A stretch of DNA of 64,000 nucleotides from an uncultured Planctomycetaceae bacterium (lineage in GTDB: Bacteria > Planctomycetota > Planctomycetia > Planctomycetales > Planctomycetaceae), in the NCBI GenBank assembly GCA_903858815.1, contig CAIOKE010000311.1, forward strand, positions 20,807 to 84,806. Reading direction: 5' to 3'. Under the pieces are notes generated by a model. It was not told the origin of the DNA. It did not search any database and saw nothing but the letters and a program-made list of their open reading frames with translations. Position numbers and translations under genes: made by a program. Shown here in pieces: positions 1-10,699 of this stretch. How positions within the stretch are numbered: the first letter of the stretch is position 1; each line of letters begins with the position of its first letter.

Positions 1-324
1 ATAGCCATTATGGAAGCCGGTCGACTGGTGCTGCATGGAGATCTCAGCAACCTGCAGCAGGCTCACATTGGCCAACGTCGTATTGCTCGGATCAAAGTCG
101 CTGAAACGGACCAGGAACGTGCTCGTGAACTGCTGCTGACATTGCCTTTTGTGGTGGGCTGCAATCTGGTCGATCGGGGACTGACAGTCGTGTATGAGGC
201 GGAGGACAGCAGTCCCCTGCTGACCGTGCTGCTGCAGCACAGGATCCGAGTCAGTTACTTTTCGGAGAACGACGTTGATCTGGAACAGATTTTCATGAAC
301 ACGACAGCGGGGAAAGTGACATGA
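1..324 (+). CDS. ABC transporter ATP-binding protein, C-terminal fragment (gene starts before window)
   Basis: Frame is open to the left edge; begins IMEAGRL typical of the region after the ABC H-loop; ATGA overlap with a downstream permease. Confidence 0.75.
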   Translation: MAIMEAGRLVLHGDLSNLQQAHIGQRRIARIKVAETDQERARELLLTLPFVVGCNLVDRGLTVVYEAEDSSPLLTVLLQHRIRVSYFSENDVDLEQIFMNTTAGKVT

Positions 325-2123
325 GGGTCCTGCCGAGGCCACTGGAATTCATTCGCTCCAGTCCGACATGGATTCGTGATCGGTCTGGTCTGCTTTCCGG
401 ACAGATGATCGGGTTTACTGCTCTGATTCTGAATGCCGGCATGCTGGCAATGATCGCTGTGCTGTTCGATAGTCCCACCAGCTTTCGGCGACTCCTGCAG
501 ACACTCGACTTCGGTAGTCTGCTGGGGCTTCTGCTGTGTGGTGGTGCCATGGCGGCTGTCACATTGCTTGTCCCACTTCGGCAGACGGGGCTGTTTCTGG
601 CTCCACGAATCGGACGTTATTTTGACCAGATTGTTCTCAGCGGCATCTCGCCACTGCGTTACATGGCGGGCACGATTGCCGCCCAGAATCTTTTTTTTGC
701 TCTGATGCTGTTTCTGATGCTGCCATGGATCGTGCTGGTAGTCGCCATCGGCGGGATGCACTTTGAGACGTTTCTGGGAAATCTCGTCGTGATCTGGCTG
801 TTCAGTGTGCTGCTGGCAGTTTCCACGGCGGCAATCTCACTGTACGTCACCGAACCTCTGGCTCTGGCGGTGGTGCTGATCACAGCGCTGGTATTGTCAC
901 TCATCAGTTTCCTGCCCATCTCGATTCAGCCGGGCCTGTTGACTCCAGTGCCATTGTTGCTTGCCAGTGTTCCTCAACTGATGATCCTCGGCCCCATGAC
1001 AGCAGCCATGGCTGGGTATGGCGCGATTTTTTACATGAGCGTGTTGATGATGTCCGCCTGCATTTTCGTGGGACTGATTCAACTGCATTTCGGCCCGCTG
1101 TACGGCCTGATTCGTGATAACTCAGCATTCGGAGAAGTCGTGCACTCGGGCGATACAAGACAGCGTCGCCGATTCAGCTTTCGCCTGCATATTCAGCGTC
1201 CGTCAGAGATCGCGTTTTTCTATCAGAATCGCAGCCTGCTGCTGACTCGCTGGGAAGGCCTGATCCGCTGGGGAGGCGGTCTGCTGTTACTGGGCAGCTT
1301 TGTCGCCGCGGGTTGTCTGCTGCTGGCTTTTGCCGGCACATCACTATTCGGTTCAATGACACCAGCCGTTGCGGGCAACGCAGCGTATGTCTCTGAGATG
1401 GTACAGATGCTGTATGTCGCCGGGCAACTTGGGACTGCCGTGACAGCTGTTCTGGCGATCCTGCTGTTCTCGCGAAATCGAAGTACGGACAGCATGCCTG
1501 TTCGCGTTATACCCGGGATTCTTCTGCGCGCCGGAACACTGGACTGGCTGGCATTTCTTATGAGCGTCGTGGGTACAGCCATTGTCGTGTCGCAGATCCT
1601 GTACAGCTTTGCCCCACGGGCTGAGCAGCTGCTGCAGGTGGCGGCAAACGCCTCGACGGACTACCTGTCTCAATTCAGTCAGGTCAATGCCACTCGATGG
1701 GCCGTGGAAACTCAAATCATCGTCGTTGTTTCAGCCATCACAGTTTATCTGCTGCAACGCAATTTTTGCCTGTATTTCTGGTCTCGTCTGATGGCCGCCG
1801 GCCTGACTGGATTCCTGTGGTTCTTTGGTCTGGTCGTGCTCCCGATGATCCTTGGGCTCATGCTGAATGAGCGAGCATTTCGCATTGAATTGCTTGATAA
1901 AAATGCGGCTCTTGGAATGCCACTGGCATTGCTGTCCCCGCTGTTCGCTTCAATTGCACGTATGGGCGAAGCGCCGGGGAGGCTGCCGTGGGACGTTCCA
2001 CTGACCGGCTTTTATGTTCTGAATGCTGTTCTCTGGCTGACTCTGGGTATGACGCTGTTGATCAGAACGCGTCGGTTCCGAAGGGTGGATGACGCATGGC
2101 GTGCAGGCAGGAGAAACGTCTGA
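321..2123 (+). CDS. ABC transporter permease-like multi-TM membrane protein
   Basis: 600 aa, many hydrophobic segments, start overlaps stop of upstream ATPase (ATGA). Confidence 0.8.
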   Translation: MRVLPRPLEFIRSSPTWIRDRSGLLSGQMIGFTALILNAGMLAMIAVLFDSPTSFRRLLQTLDFGSLLGLLLCGGAMAAVTLLVPLRQTGLFLAPRIGRYFDQIVLSGISPLRYMAGTIAAQNLFFALMLFLMLPWIVLVVAIGGMHFETFLGNLVVIWLFSVLLAVSTAAISLYVTEPLALAVVLITALVLSLISFLPISIQPGLLTPVPLLLASVPQLMILGPMTAAMAGYGAIFYMSVLMMSACIFVGLIQLHFGPLYGLIRDNSAFGEVVHSGDTRQRRRFSFRLHIQRPSEIAFFYQNRSLLLTRWEGLIRWGGGLLLLGSFVAAGCLLLAFAGTSLFGSMTPAVAGNAAYVSEMVQMLYVAGQLGTAVTAVLAILLFSRNRSTDSMPVRVIPGILLRAGTLDWLAFLMSVVGTAIVVSQILYSFAPRAEQLLQVAANASTDYLSQFSQVNATRWAVETQIIVVVSAITVYLLQRNFCLYFWSRLMAAGLTGFLWFFGLVVLPMILGLMLNERAFRIELLDKNAALGMPLALLSPLFASIARMGEAPGRLPWDVPLTGFYVLNAVLWLTLGMTLLIRTRRFRRVDDAWRAGRRNV

Positions 2124-4063
2124 TGCTGCGAATCCTGCAAATGCTGCGACTAATGCTGATCCTGCTGCTGCCACTCCCCGTCAGTTCAGCGCAGGTACTG
2201 CCCCTATCCAGTGGAACTGATTATCCTGGACTGGATATCCAGGCGGAATATGGCTGGGATGGTTTCGTCGACTACCAGACTCCGACGGCAATTTCCTTTC
2301 TGATCTCCAACAACAGCTCAGAAGTCCTTGAGGGCAATCTGGTACTGCGTGAACCCAACGGGTTTCGCAGCCTCGTCCTCGACCGCATCACTGTCGCTCC
2401 AGGAAGTAAGCGGCAGTTTGGATCGGTCCTGCAGTTGCAGGGCTGGGATCAGTGTGAAGCTGCGTGGGAAGGACCACAGGGTATTCTCTGGCAACGTCCG
2501 CTGACAGTCTTTGGGCTTCGCCAGTACGCGTCCGGAAAGGCAGCACTGCTGTACGTGGAAGACGGTGGACGATCCCTGAAGTTTCCCGGAGTTGCCACGG
2601 CCTCCGGCGGCACACTCCCGGGTGACTACGTGCCCGCCAATGGCATCGGCTCACAGGTCATCCCCATTTCCATCGCCCCGTGGCAGATGCCCGTCCATCC
2701 CGGGCCTCTGACCGCACTTCGCGCCGTCCTGCTGGCGAAGAATCTTCGCCCGGAATCTCTGAATGACACCCAATGGGATGCGCTGGGCCGCTGGGTCTGC
2801 ATGGGTGGCCTTGTCTTCATCTCCCAGCAGAACGACAAGTTAATCAATCGGCTGCTGGAAGCGTGCCCTCTGCGCTCACATGGTCCGCCTGACGAGTCAG
2901 CTTCGGTGGACCTCGGATCCGGAAGCCTGTATCGACTGCCACCAACAACCGAGGGGGCAGCCGACGAGCAACAGCAACTCAAAATTGCCGAAATCGTCTC
3001 CCTGCAACCGCCCCGCATTCTGCCCGGATTGTTTCGGAACCTTGAACAAACGGAATGGTCCACACCCAGCTCAGAGCAGACACTTGTCAGAGTCATGGCG
3101 GTACTGTTGATCTATGCCGTCACCTCGACACTGACCCTGTTGATGTTTCGCAGTAATCGCCGCAGGATCCTGATCTGGACCTGCAGCGTCGTTCTGCTGG
3201 GGTGCCTTGGTGCGGCCGTCGCCGGGATTTCCGTGCGCATGAGCCGCGGTGACATGAACTGGAGCATTATTACTGAGCCGGCTGCCGGAGGAATTGTGCA
3301 GCATGGCATGATTCGGCTGAATTCAGCAGGTGGCAGCAGCTTTCGAGTTGCGGTACGGGGGCACAATCCGGATGTTCAGATCAATTACCGGGAGCCTGAC
3401 CGTCGAGGATCATGGTACTATTACAACGGCCGATCAGAACAGACTGAAAGCTGGCCAGCCTTCAGCCTCAGTTCGGATCTCTCCCTGAAAACGCCGGAAA
3501 CATACGAGATTCTGGTACCCATTTCCCCATGGGGAGAGCGGCATCTGCGAGCCATCGATGTTCAACCGCAGGACACAACTCCTGTGATTCAGCTGAGTTA
3601 CCAGCCCGACGCAGATGGCAATCCACTGAACGGCAGATGGAATGCGCGGATCGAAGGGCAGGCCGGATTGCGACCGGAAAACCTGAGTCTGAAACTTCGT
3701 ATCCTGCACACCACAACGCAGGAGCAGCAGACGTTACAACAACTTCAGGAAACCAGTCGTGCTTTGCTCCCTCACCACAGTTCCGGCGACGACTCATGGG
3801 TTGCAGAATTTGTCAGCGCTCCGTTGTCCTGGCAGCCTCAACCCTACGATTTTTGGCGCGACTCTGAATCCGGCCCGGATCTCGCTCCGGGTATGGCTCA
3901 GATCTGGCTGGAGGGTACATTACCTGTGGAGTCGCTGCTGCAGATCGACGAGACTCGTACCGAGTTCCGCGCGGCAGATGAACCAAGTCACCAGTTTTTA
4001 TACCAGCTGCCACAATCCGCGATCCCTGCTGAGTGGCTGCAGTTGCTGCGAACCGCTCGCTGA
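2123..4063 (+). CDS. Membrane protein with N-terminal signal, beta-sandwich/GATase-like region and C-terminal TM segments
   Basis: Start at MLRILQMLRLMLILLLPLPVSSAQ overlaps permease stop (ATGA); architecture resembles 25734-27671. Confidence 0.7.
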   Translation: MLRILQMLRLMLILLLPLPVSSAQVLPLSSGTDYPGLDIQAEYGWDGFVDYQTPTAISFLISNNSSEVLEGNLVLREPNGFRSLVLDRITVAPGSKRQFGSVLQLQGWDQCEAAWEGPQGILWQRPLTVFGLRQYASGKAALLYVEDGGRSLKFPGVATASGGTLPGDYVPANGIGSQVIPISIAPWQMPVHPGPLTALRAVLLAKNLRPESLNDTQWDALGRWVCMGGLVFISQQNDKLINRLLEACPLRSHGPPDESASVDLGSGSLYRLPPTTEGAADEQQQLKIAEIVSLQPPRILPGLFRNLEQTEWSTPSSEQTLVRVMAVLLIYAVTSTLTLLMFRSNRRRILIWTCSVVLLGCLGAAVAGISVRMSRGDMNWSIITEPAAGGIVQHGMIRLNSAGGSSFRVAVRGHNPDVQINYREPDRRGSWYYYNGRSEQTESWPAFSLSSDLSLKTPETYEILVPISPWGERHLRAIDVQPQDTTPVIQLSYQPDADGNPLNGRWNARIEGQAGLRPENLSLKLRILHTTTQEQQTLQQLQETSRALLPHHSSGDDSWVAEFVSAPLSWQPQPYDFWRDSESGPDLAPGMAQIWLEGTLPVESLLQIDETRTEFRAADEPSHQFLYQLPQSAIPAEWLQLLRTAR

Positions 4064-4064
4064 T

Positions 4065-5261
4065 TCACCCTTCCCGATCCTGGCCGCGGGCTGGATTCTT
4101 CCATGCCCACGTATCATCCTCTCGCAGCCGCAGGTAACTCTGATAACGAATCGCGGGAATTAAGCCTTCGCCCACCGCTGCTTTCACCCCACAATGCTCT
4201 TCATGCATATGAGAACAATCGGGGAATCGGCACCACGGAATGAATGGGCGAAATTCCACGTAATAGCCATCAACCTCTTCCAGTGCCAGATCCCAGAGTT
4301 CAAATTGCCTGATGCCGGGAGTATCACACACCCAGCCACCAGCCGTCAGCGGGACAAGCCTTGCTCGGCGAGTCGTATGTGTCCCTTTGTGACTCCAGTC
4401 ACTGACGTCCGACGTCGCCAGTCCAAGGGCAGGGTCGACAGCGTTCAACAATGACGACTTTCCCACACCACTTTGACCACTGACAGCCGTCTGCCTGCCG
4501 GCCAGCAGGGACTGCAGCTGAGCAATTCCCTCACCGGTACGAATACTGGCCAGTACAACCGCATAACCGGCCCGTCCGTACGCTCGCACATGAGGCAGCA
4601 GCGTACGAGTATCCACGAGGTCGCTTTTGCTGATGCAGATAATCGGCATGATGCCGCGTTCCTCAGCACACACAAGATAACGATCGACCAGCTGCGGCCG
4701 GAACTCGGGATCAGCTGCGGCATTGACTATCAGCACCTGATCAATGTTGGCCACGAGGATGTGTTCGCGACCATGACTGCCACGGGATAACACTCCATAA
4801 CGCGGTTCAACCCGCTCGATCACTCCCTGGTCAGCATCCCCCTCCTGCCGGAACAGTACGCGATCACCCGTGACCACGACATTTCGGGCATCGCGAGCCA
4901 GTGACCGAAGAATCCCCCGCACCGAACACGAATACTCACGCCCAGTCTCATCGCACCGCACCAGAATATGCAGACCGATGAAGCTGACAACTCGTCCGCG
5001 CTGACACGTCGCCTCGTCCACCACTCGCAGCAGCTGATCACCTTCAGCCCGTACACCTACCATGGTGCGTCGCCGAAACAGATCGCCCCGTGCCGTGACA
5101 CGTTCCTGACGCGATATATCCTCCGCTGCTTCCTGATCACTGAGCAGTTCATGGGTCAGATTCTGCTGACGTGCTCGCGATTGTTTATTGCGACGCAGGT
5201 CAACACGAACCTTGTCCCCGTAGTTCTTCGGACGATGATGCTTGCGTCCCTTGTCCGCCAT
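4065..5261 (-). CDS. rsgA: Ribosome small subunit-dependent GTPase RsgA
   Basis: OB-fold then circularly permuted GTPase motifs (SGQSGVGKSSLLN, DTPGIRQFELWD) and C-terminal Cys/His zinc site (CRFPDCSHMHEEHCGV). Confidence 0.95.
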   Translation of the reverse strand: MADKGRKHHRPKNYGDKVRVDLRRNKQSRARQQNLTHELLSDQEAAEDISRQERVTARGDLFRRRTMVGVRAEGDQLLRVVDEATCQRGRVVSFIGLHILVRCDETGREYSCSVRGILRSLARDARNVVVTGDRVLFRQEGDADQGVIERVEPRYGVLSRGSHGREHILVANIDQVLIVNAAADPEFRPQLVDRYLVCAEERGIMPIICISKSDLVDTRTLLPHVRAYGRAGYAVVLASIRTGEGIAQLQSLLAGRQTAVSGQSGVGKSSLLNAVDPALGLATSDVSDWSHKGTHTTRRARLVPLTAGGWVCDTPGIRQFELWDLALEEVDGYYVEFRPFIPWCRFPDCSHMHEEHCGVKAAVGEGLIPAIRYQSYLRLREDDTWAWKNPARGQDREG

Positions 5262-5293
5262 GCCCCACGCCTCTCGCAGTCAGATCTTACAGC

Positions 5294-6460
5294 CTACAGA
5301 ATCGCAGCGCCCTTGACCTGAATGCCCTTCAGCTGCATCTTCAACTCTTCCACGTTGGGCGAAATCTCAAACGCAGCCTCTCGACTGATGATTTCACGCA
5401 TGACGAAGTCATACAGACTGTCATTGAACAGCTGCATGCCCTCTGTCTTGCCAATGCGGATCGCCGCCCACAACTTCTCATCCTGCTCTTCCATCACCAG
5501 TTTGCGCACCGTCGGATTGAAACTCATGATTTCCACAATCGGTACTCGCGGCGGCACATCAACGATCGTCTTCAGCAGCTTTTGTCCCACAATACATTTC
5601 ATATTCATCGCCATACTGGCGCGAATTGCCTTGTGCATATCGAAGGGAAACAGGTCCAGAATACGCGAGATCGTACCGGGGGCACCCGGAGCGTGAATGG
5701 TTCCGAAAACAAGGTGCCCTGTTTCAGCCGCGTGAATCGCCGTCTCAAACGTTTCGCGGTCTCGCATCTCACCCACCAGCATGATATCGGGATCCTCTCG
5801 CACCGCATGCTTCATCGCGATATGAAAGTCAACCACGTCCTGTCCGATTTCACGCTGATTGATCAGACATTTATCTGACGTGTAGATAAACTCAATCGGG
5901 TCCTCAATCGTCAGAATGTGCTTGTTCATATTGCGATTGATCCAGTCCAGCATGGATGCAATCGTCGTACTTTTTCCGGAACCCGTCACACCCGCCAGCA
6001 GTACCATCCCCTGGTCATATTTGCAGTGTTCCACCATGCAGGCAGGCAGGAACAGTTTTTCAAATGGCGGGATCGATCGTTCGATCTTTCGAGCCACCAT
6101 ACCGACTTTGCCCAGCTGAGTCAGCAGGTTGACACGAAAACGCCACGGATCGTTGTCCGCTGACACCACCTTGGAAAAGTCGGCCCCGCCGTTCTTATGA
6201 AAAATGTCCAGGTTACGCTGGTCCATCATCGGAAAGGTCAGCTCAATCATCTGACTTTCACTGATCGGCCCCATCTCAAGCTCACGCAGACCACCGCGGA
6301 TTCGGAAGATCGGAGGCCGACCAACCTGCAGATGGATGTCCGAACATTTGTGCTTAATCGCCAGTCGAAAGATCTTGTCAATCTCCAGCTCAGCGCGAGG
6401 ATCAAACGTTGATTTTTTCCAGTCAGAAATCAGCACCATCGATGTTAGCCCCGAAATCAC
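5294..6460 (-). CDS. pilT: Type IV pilus twitching ATPase PilT-like
   Basis: Walker A GVTGSGKSTT, IEDPIEF, REDPDIMLVGEMRDRET, AAETGHLVFGTIHA. Confidence 0.92.
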   Translation of the reverse strand: MISGLTSMVLISDWKKSTFDPRAELEIDKIFRLAIKHKCSDIHLQVGRPPIFRIRGGLRELEMGPISESQMIELTFPMMDQRNLDIFHKNGGADFSKVVSADNDPWRFRVNLLTQLGKVGMVARKIERSIPPFEKLFLPACMVEHCKYDQGMVLLAGVTGSGKSTTIASMLDWINRNMNKHILTIEDPIEFIYTSDKCLINQREIGQDVVDFHIAMKHAVREDPDIMLVGEMRDRETFETAIHAAETGHLVFGTIHAPGAPGTISRILDLFPFDMHKAIRASMAMNMKCIVGQKLLKTIVDVPPRVPIVEIMSFNPTVRKLVMEEQDEKLWAAIRIGKTEGMQLFNDSLYDFVMREIISREAAFEISPNVEELKMQLKGIQVKGAAIL

Positions 6461-6717
6461 GCCTGCTTGTGGAATCTACGGCACCGCACACGTCGGCAAG
6501 CCCCACAGTGTTATACCAGGTTCGGCAGCTTCCTGCAGCTTCCCAGCCCGGGAAATTCACAGCCCCAGCCCAGCCACAGACCTTTCATCGGTCAGTTGAC
6601 ACCCGCAAAAACGGCTCACCAACCTGATTTCTTCTGCCAATACCATATCCAGCAACCTGAATTCCCATCGAATCCATGGGTTTCGGCAGAATATCACCCA
6701 CAAGATCACCGGCAGCC

Positions 6718-7452
6718 TCAACCACCGCCAATCGGCAGCGAAATCGAAAATCGAGTCCCCCGCCCCAGCTCGCTCTCACACAGAATCTGCCCTCGATGAG
6801 CCTCCACAATACGCCGGACCGTGGGCAAGCCAAGCCCACTGCCACCCGAACGCGTCGAAAAAAAGGCCTGAAACATGCGGCTGCGAGTCTTCTCGTCCAT
6901 CCCCCGACCCGTGTCAATCACCTCCAGCAACACACTGCCCGCTTTCACCCGAGTCAACAGCTCAATCGCTCCACCCCCAGGCATGGCCTCCAGCGCATTC
7001 CTGCACAGATTCGCCAGCGCCAGCCGCATCAATGCCTGATCCAGCAGGACCGGCGGCAGATCACTGTCCAGATGCGTCCGCAACTCCACATCCGCAGCAG
7101 CCGCCTGAGGCTCCAGAAACTCTACATACTCAGCCACAACCTCATTCAACTGCCCCTCTTCCAGATGCAGCTCACCCGCTCGCGCGAACTGCAGGAAGGC
7201 ATTCAGAATCTCCTCCAGATTCCGACACTCCCCACGTAAACTGCCGATCCGCCGCAACATTCGACGCGCACGCGGTGAATCGTCCTCACCAAGATCCTCC
7301 GCCAGCAACTCCAGATTCATCCCGATCGTCGAAAGCGGATTGCGGATCTCATGCGCTAACCCCCCAGCCAGCGTCGCCAGCTCAGTGTTCTGCGCCCGCA
7401 ACAGCTCACGCTCACGGGATTCATCCATCTCCAGCACTCCTGATCGCTGCAC
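6718..7452 (-). CDS. Sensor histidine kinase (HisKA + HATPase, no evident sensor/TM domain)
   Basis: GLAHEIRNPLSTI H-box, NLCRNALEAM N-box, DTGRGMD, GGSGLGLPTVRRIVEAHRG. Confidence 0.93.
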   Translation of the reverse strand: MQRSGVLEMDESRERELLRAQNTELATLAGGLAHEIRNPLSTIGMNLELLAEDLGEDDSPRARRMLRRIGSLRGECRNLEEILNAFLQFARAGELHLEEGQLNEVVAEYVEFLEPQAAAADVELRTHLDSDLPPVLLDQALMRLALANLCRNALEAMPGGGAIELLTRVKAGSVLLEVIDTGRGMDEKTRSRMFQAFFSTRSGGSGLGLPTVRRIVEAHRGQILCESELGRGTRFSISLPIGGG

Positions 7453-7473
7453 CGGATTTCAGGTCCGACCGAT

Positions 7474-7509
7474 AAAAAAAGAGCCCGACAGAATGTCTCT
7501 GCCGGGCTC
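7474..7509 (-). terminator. Intrinsic terminator downstream of pnp
   Basis: On minus strand GAGCCCGGCAGAGACATTCTGTCGGGCTC followed by TTTTTTT. Confidence 0.85.
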
Positions 7510-7527
7510 CCGAAAATCCATCAGCTA

Positions 7528-9648
7528 TCACTCGTCATCACTGCCGGCATCAGCCTTCTTGCCCAGCAGTACAGCCTTACGCGACAACCGCACACGATTC
7601 TGATCGTCAACGGAAATCACCTTCACTTCAATCACGTCACCCACCTTCACGACTTCAGACGGATGCTTCACAAAGCCGTCCGACAGTTCACTGACATGGC
7701 ACATGCCGTCCTTGCCCGGAGCAATCTCGATGAAGGCACCGAAATCCTTGATTGAAGTCACTTTGCCCGTGTACACCCGACCCGGCTGAATCTCTTCACA
7801 AAGAGCTTCAACTCGAGCCAATGCAGCATCGGCCGACTGCGAATTGGCGGCAGAAATCGTCACCGTGCCGTCTTCCGCAATGTCAATCAACGCCCCGGAC
7901 TCTTCCTGAATCGCACGAATCGTCTTGCCACCAGGGCCAATCAACAGACCAATCTTCTCGGGATTGATCGATGTCTGCACCAGCTTTGGAGCCGTTGCTG
8001 AGACGTCGTTACGCGGACGACGAATCGTCGTCAGCATCTGCCGCAGCAGTTCCTTGCGAGCCTTCAGAGCCTGCTCCAGAGTGTCACGGATGATGGCTTC
8101 ACTGATGCCCGCGATCTTCAGGTCCAGCTGAATGCCAGTCACTCCGCGACCAGTTCCAGCCACCTTGAAGTCCATGTCACCAAAGTGATCCTCGTCACCC
8201 ATGATGTCAGTCAGCAAAGTGTACTTGTCACCTTCACTCACCAGACCAATGCTGATGCCCGCCACCGGCTGCACAATCGGCACACCAGCGTCCATCAGCG
8301 ACAGCGTGGCACTGCAGACAGATGCCATGGAACTGCTGCCGTTGGACTCCAGAATGTCTGAAATCACGCGAATCGTGTACGGGAACTTCTCAGAGACCGG
8401 GATGACCGGAGCAACCGAACGCTCGGCCAGACAGCCATGCCCGATCTCTCGACGACCCGGTCCTCGCACCGGCTTGCACTCACCCACCGAGAACGGAGGG
8501 AAGTAGTAGTGCAGCATAAAACGAGACGCCTCTTCGCCAAACAGACCATCAGATTTCTGCTGATCCCGAGTGGTGCCGAGAGTCACCGTGGCCAGTGACT
8601 GAGTCTCACCACGAGTGAACAGCGCTGAACCATGCACTCGCGGAAGTGTACCAACCGCCGTGCTGATCGCTCGCAGATCCGTTGTTGCTCGACCATCAAT
8701 TCGACGCCCAGCCAGAATCTGATCACGCACCACACGCTCCTCCAGATCATGGAAAGCGCTGGCAAACTGAGCCTTCGTCAGGCCTTCAGCAGTCGTGTCA
8801 GTCTCATTGGGGAAGTACTTTTCAACCAGCGATTTCTTCAGTGCTTTGACTCGCTCTGCACGCTCCTGCTTCTTCGGAGCCGTCTTGGCTTCCGTCAACG
8901 CTGCATATGCGTCAGCCTTCAATGTCGCATAGAACGGGTTCTCAGCCGGTTCGGTGATCACAGGCAACTCAATGCCCGCCTCTGCCACCAGCTTCAACTG
9001 CAGCTGACACAGGGACTGAATGTGACGATGAGCAAACATGATCGCATCGCCCATCTCCTTCTCTGGAATCTGCTGACCAAATCCCTCAATCATCAGGACC
9101 GCATCACGAGACCCGGCAACGACCAGATCCAGCTTGCTCGTCTTCATCTGCTCGACCGTTGGCATCAAAACCAGCGTCTCGCCTTCCATGCCCACCCGCA
9201 CCGCCGCAATCGGTCCACGGAACGGCAGACCCGAAACCATCAGCGCCGCACTGGCCGCCGTAATGCTGAGCACGTCCGGATCGTTCACACCATCACACGA
9301 CATCACGTTCGACATCACCTGGACTTCATCCACGAAGCCCTTCGGAAACAACGGACGAATCGGTCGGTCCGTCAAACGGCTGGTGAGGATTTCACGAGTC
9401 GTCGGACGACCTTCTCGCTTCAAATATCCACCAGCAAACCGGCCCGCTGCCGCCAGACGCTCACGGTAATCCACCGTCAATGGAAAAAAGTCCGTGCCCG
9501 GTCGCGATGGACCACTCTGAGATGCACAGAACACACTCGTCTCGCCAAACTGCAACAGCACCGCTCCGGATGCCTGTTTGGCCATCTCACCCGTCGTAAT
9601 ACTGAACTTCTGACCCGCAAATTCCGCTTCAACCGTGACTTTCTTCAC
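7528..9648 (-). CDS. pnp: Polyribonucleotide nucleotidyltransferase
   Basis: Two RNase PH-type domains, KH motif LIGPGGKTIRAI, S1 domain GKVTSIKDFGAFIEI. Confidence 0.97.
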   Translation of the reverse strand: MKKVTVEAEFAGQKFSITTGEMAKQASGAVLLQFGETSVFCASQSGPSRPGTDFFPLTVDYRERLAAAGRFAGGYLKREGRPTTREILTSRLTDRPIRPLFPKGFVDEVQVMSNVMSCDGVNDPDVLSITAASAALMVSGLPFRGPIAAVRVGMEGETLVLMPTVEQMKTSKLDLVVAGSRDAVLMIEGFGQQIPEKEMGDAIMFAHRHIQSLCQLQLKLVAEAGIELPVITEPAENPFYATLKADAYAALTEAKTAPKKQERAERVKALKKSLVEKYFPNETDTTAEGLTKAQFASAFHDLEERVVRDQILAGRRIDGRATTDLRAISTAVGTLPRVHGSALFTRGETQSLATVTLGTTRDQQKSDGLFGEEASRFMLHYYFPPFSVGECKPVRGPGRREIGHGCLAERSVAPVIPVSEKFPYTIRVISDILESNGSSSMASVCSATLSLMDAGVPIVQPVAGISIGLVSEGDKYTLLTDIMGDEDHFGDMDFKVAGTGRGVTGIQLDLKIAGISEAIIRDTLEQALKARKELLRQMLTTIRRPRNDVSATAPKLVQTSINPEKIGLLIGPGGKTIRAIQEESGALIDIAEDGTVTISAANSQSADAALARVEALCEEIQPGRVYTGKVTSIKDFGAFIEIAPGKDGMCHVSELSDGFVKHPSEVVKVGDVIEVKVISVDDQNRVRLSRKAVLLGKKADAGSDDE

Positions 9649-10083
9649 AACTCTTCCTCACCCGGACCAGCCGGCATACCGACCAGAACCAAGCCAGGCT
9701 CCACTCCCGATTCCCTCTACCACTCCAGCAACTTCACGACATCAGATTCGCATGCGGCCGCTGACAGGCTTCCATCCTGCTACCGCGGTCAAACTTACTG
9801 CAATCACTGACAACTCAAAGTCACCGACAGGAAGCGGCAATCCGCTACGAGCCTGCGGCCCCGATCAAAACTGACAAAACCCAAAACAACCAACCTGATA
9901 CGCATCAGATCTGTTCGTCAAACACCGCTTACAACCATCTACTCCAACTCACAAAACACTACCACCGCTGCTGTCAACTTCCACTGCAGACTACGAACAC
10001 AACAAACTGCACTGACAGCACAGCCCAGCACAACACAACACTCTACATCGCAACACAACACAGCGCGACACCCGAAACACTCA

Positions 10084-10113
10084 GGGCGTTACCAGCTTCC
10101 GCCAGCAACGCCC
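10084..10113 (-). other. Strong RNA hairpin just downstream of rpsO (GGAA tetraloop), no U-tract
   Basis: Minus strand GGGCGTTGCTGGCGGAAGCTGGTAACGCCC: 13-bp stem including G-U pairs, GNRA loop. Confidence 0.6.
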
Positions 10114-10122
10114 CGCAAGTCT

Positions 10123-10392
10123 TCACTTTCGGATGTTCAGCCGACCAATGATCGACTGATACCTCGCCACATCCTGACGCTTCAGATAATCCAGCAGCTG
10201 CCGGCGACGGCTGACCTTACTGAGCAGACCACGACGGCCCGCATAGTCCTTCGGATGAGTCTGCAAGTGCTCGGTCACAGCCTGAATCTCGGCCGTCAAC
10301 ACCGCAATCTGTACTTCCGGAGATCCCGTGTCGCCCGCCTGCAACGCATACTGAGCAATCACGGCCGCCTTGTGCTCTGGACTAATCGACAT
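10123..10392 (-). CDS. rpsO: 30S ribosomal protein S15
   Basis: 89 aa MSISPEHKAAVIAQYALQAGDTGSPEVQIAVLTAEI...GLLSKVSRRRQLLDYLK. Confidence 0.97.
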   Translation of the reverse strand: MSISPEHKAAVIAQYALQAGDTGSPEVQIAVLTAEIQAVTEHLQTHPKDYAGRRGLLSKVSRRRQLLDYLKRQDVARYQSIIGRLNIRK

Positions 10393-10699
10393 CGACTTCA
10401 CTTTCACAAAAAACAACGCCTGTCCGCCGGGTACGAATCCGCCAGCGCTAAGCCAGCAAGCACACGACCTGAAACGGCAAACAAACCTGACAACGCCCCA
10501 AATCGCCGCGAAAAAAAAATCCCGCAGCACCCCAGAGCAACATTTTCGGACCGGTCACCTTGCCAGCCCCACCCACACATTATGCCCGGAATCGACCCAC
10601 GTTTCAATCCAGATCCCTCCCTTCGACCATTCACACTCCCCGCTCAAGTCAAAAGACCGCTGTTTCCCGCCTTTTTTCTCGATTCTCCCAATCCCGAAC

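Noticed and set aside
2388-3797. Multiple 80-150 aa ORFs on minus strand
   Set aside because: Antisense to the well supported 647-aa membrane protein gene.
8632-9810. 392-aa plus-strand ORF antisense to pnp
   Set aside because: Basic, His/Arg-rich translation typical of the shadow frame of a GC-rich gene; pnp on the other strand is unambiguous.
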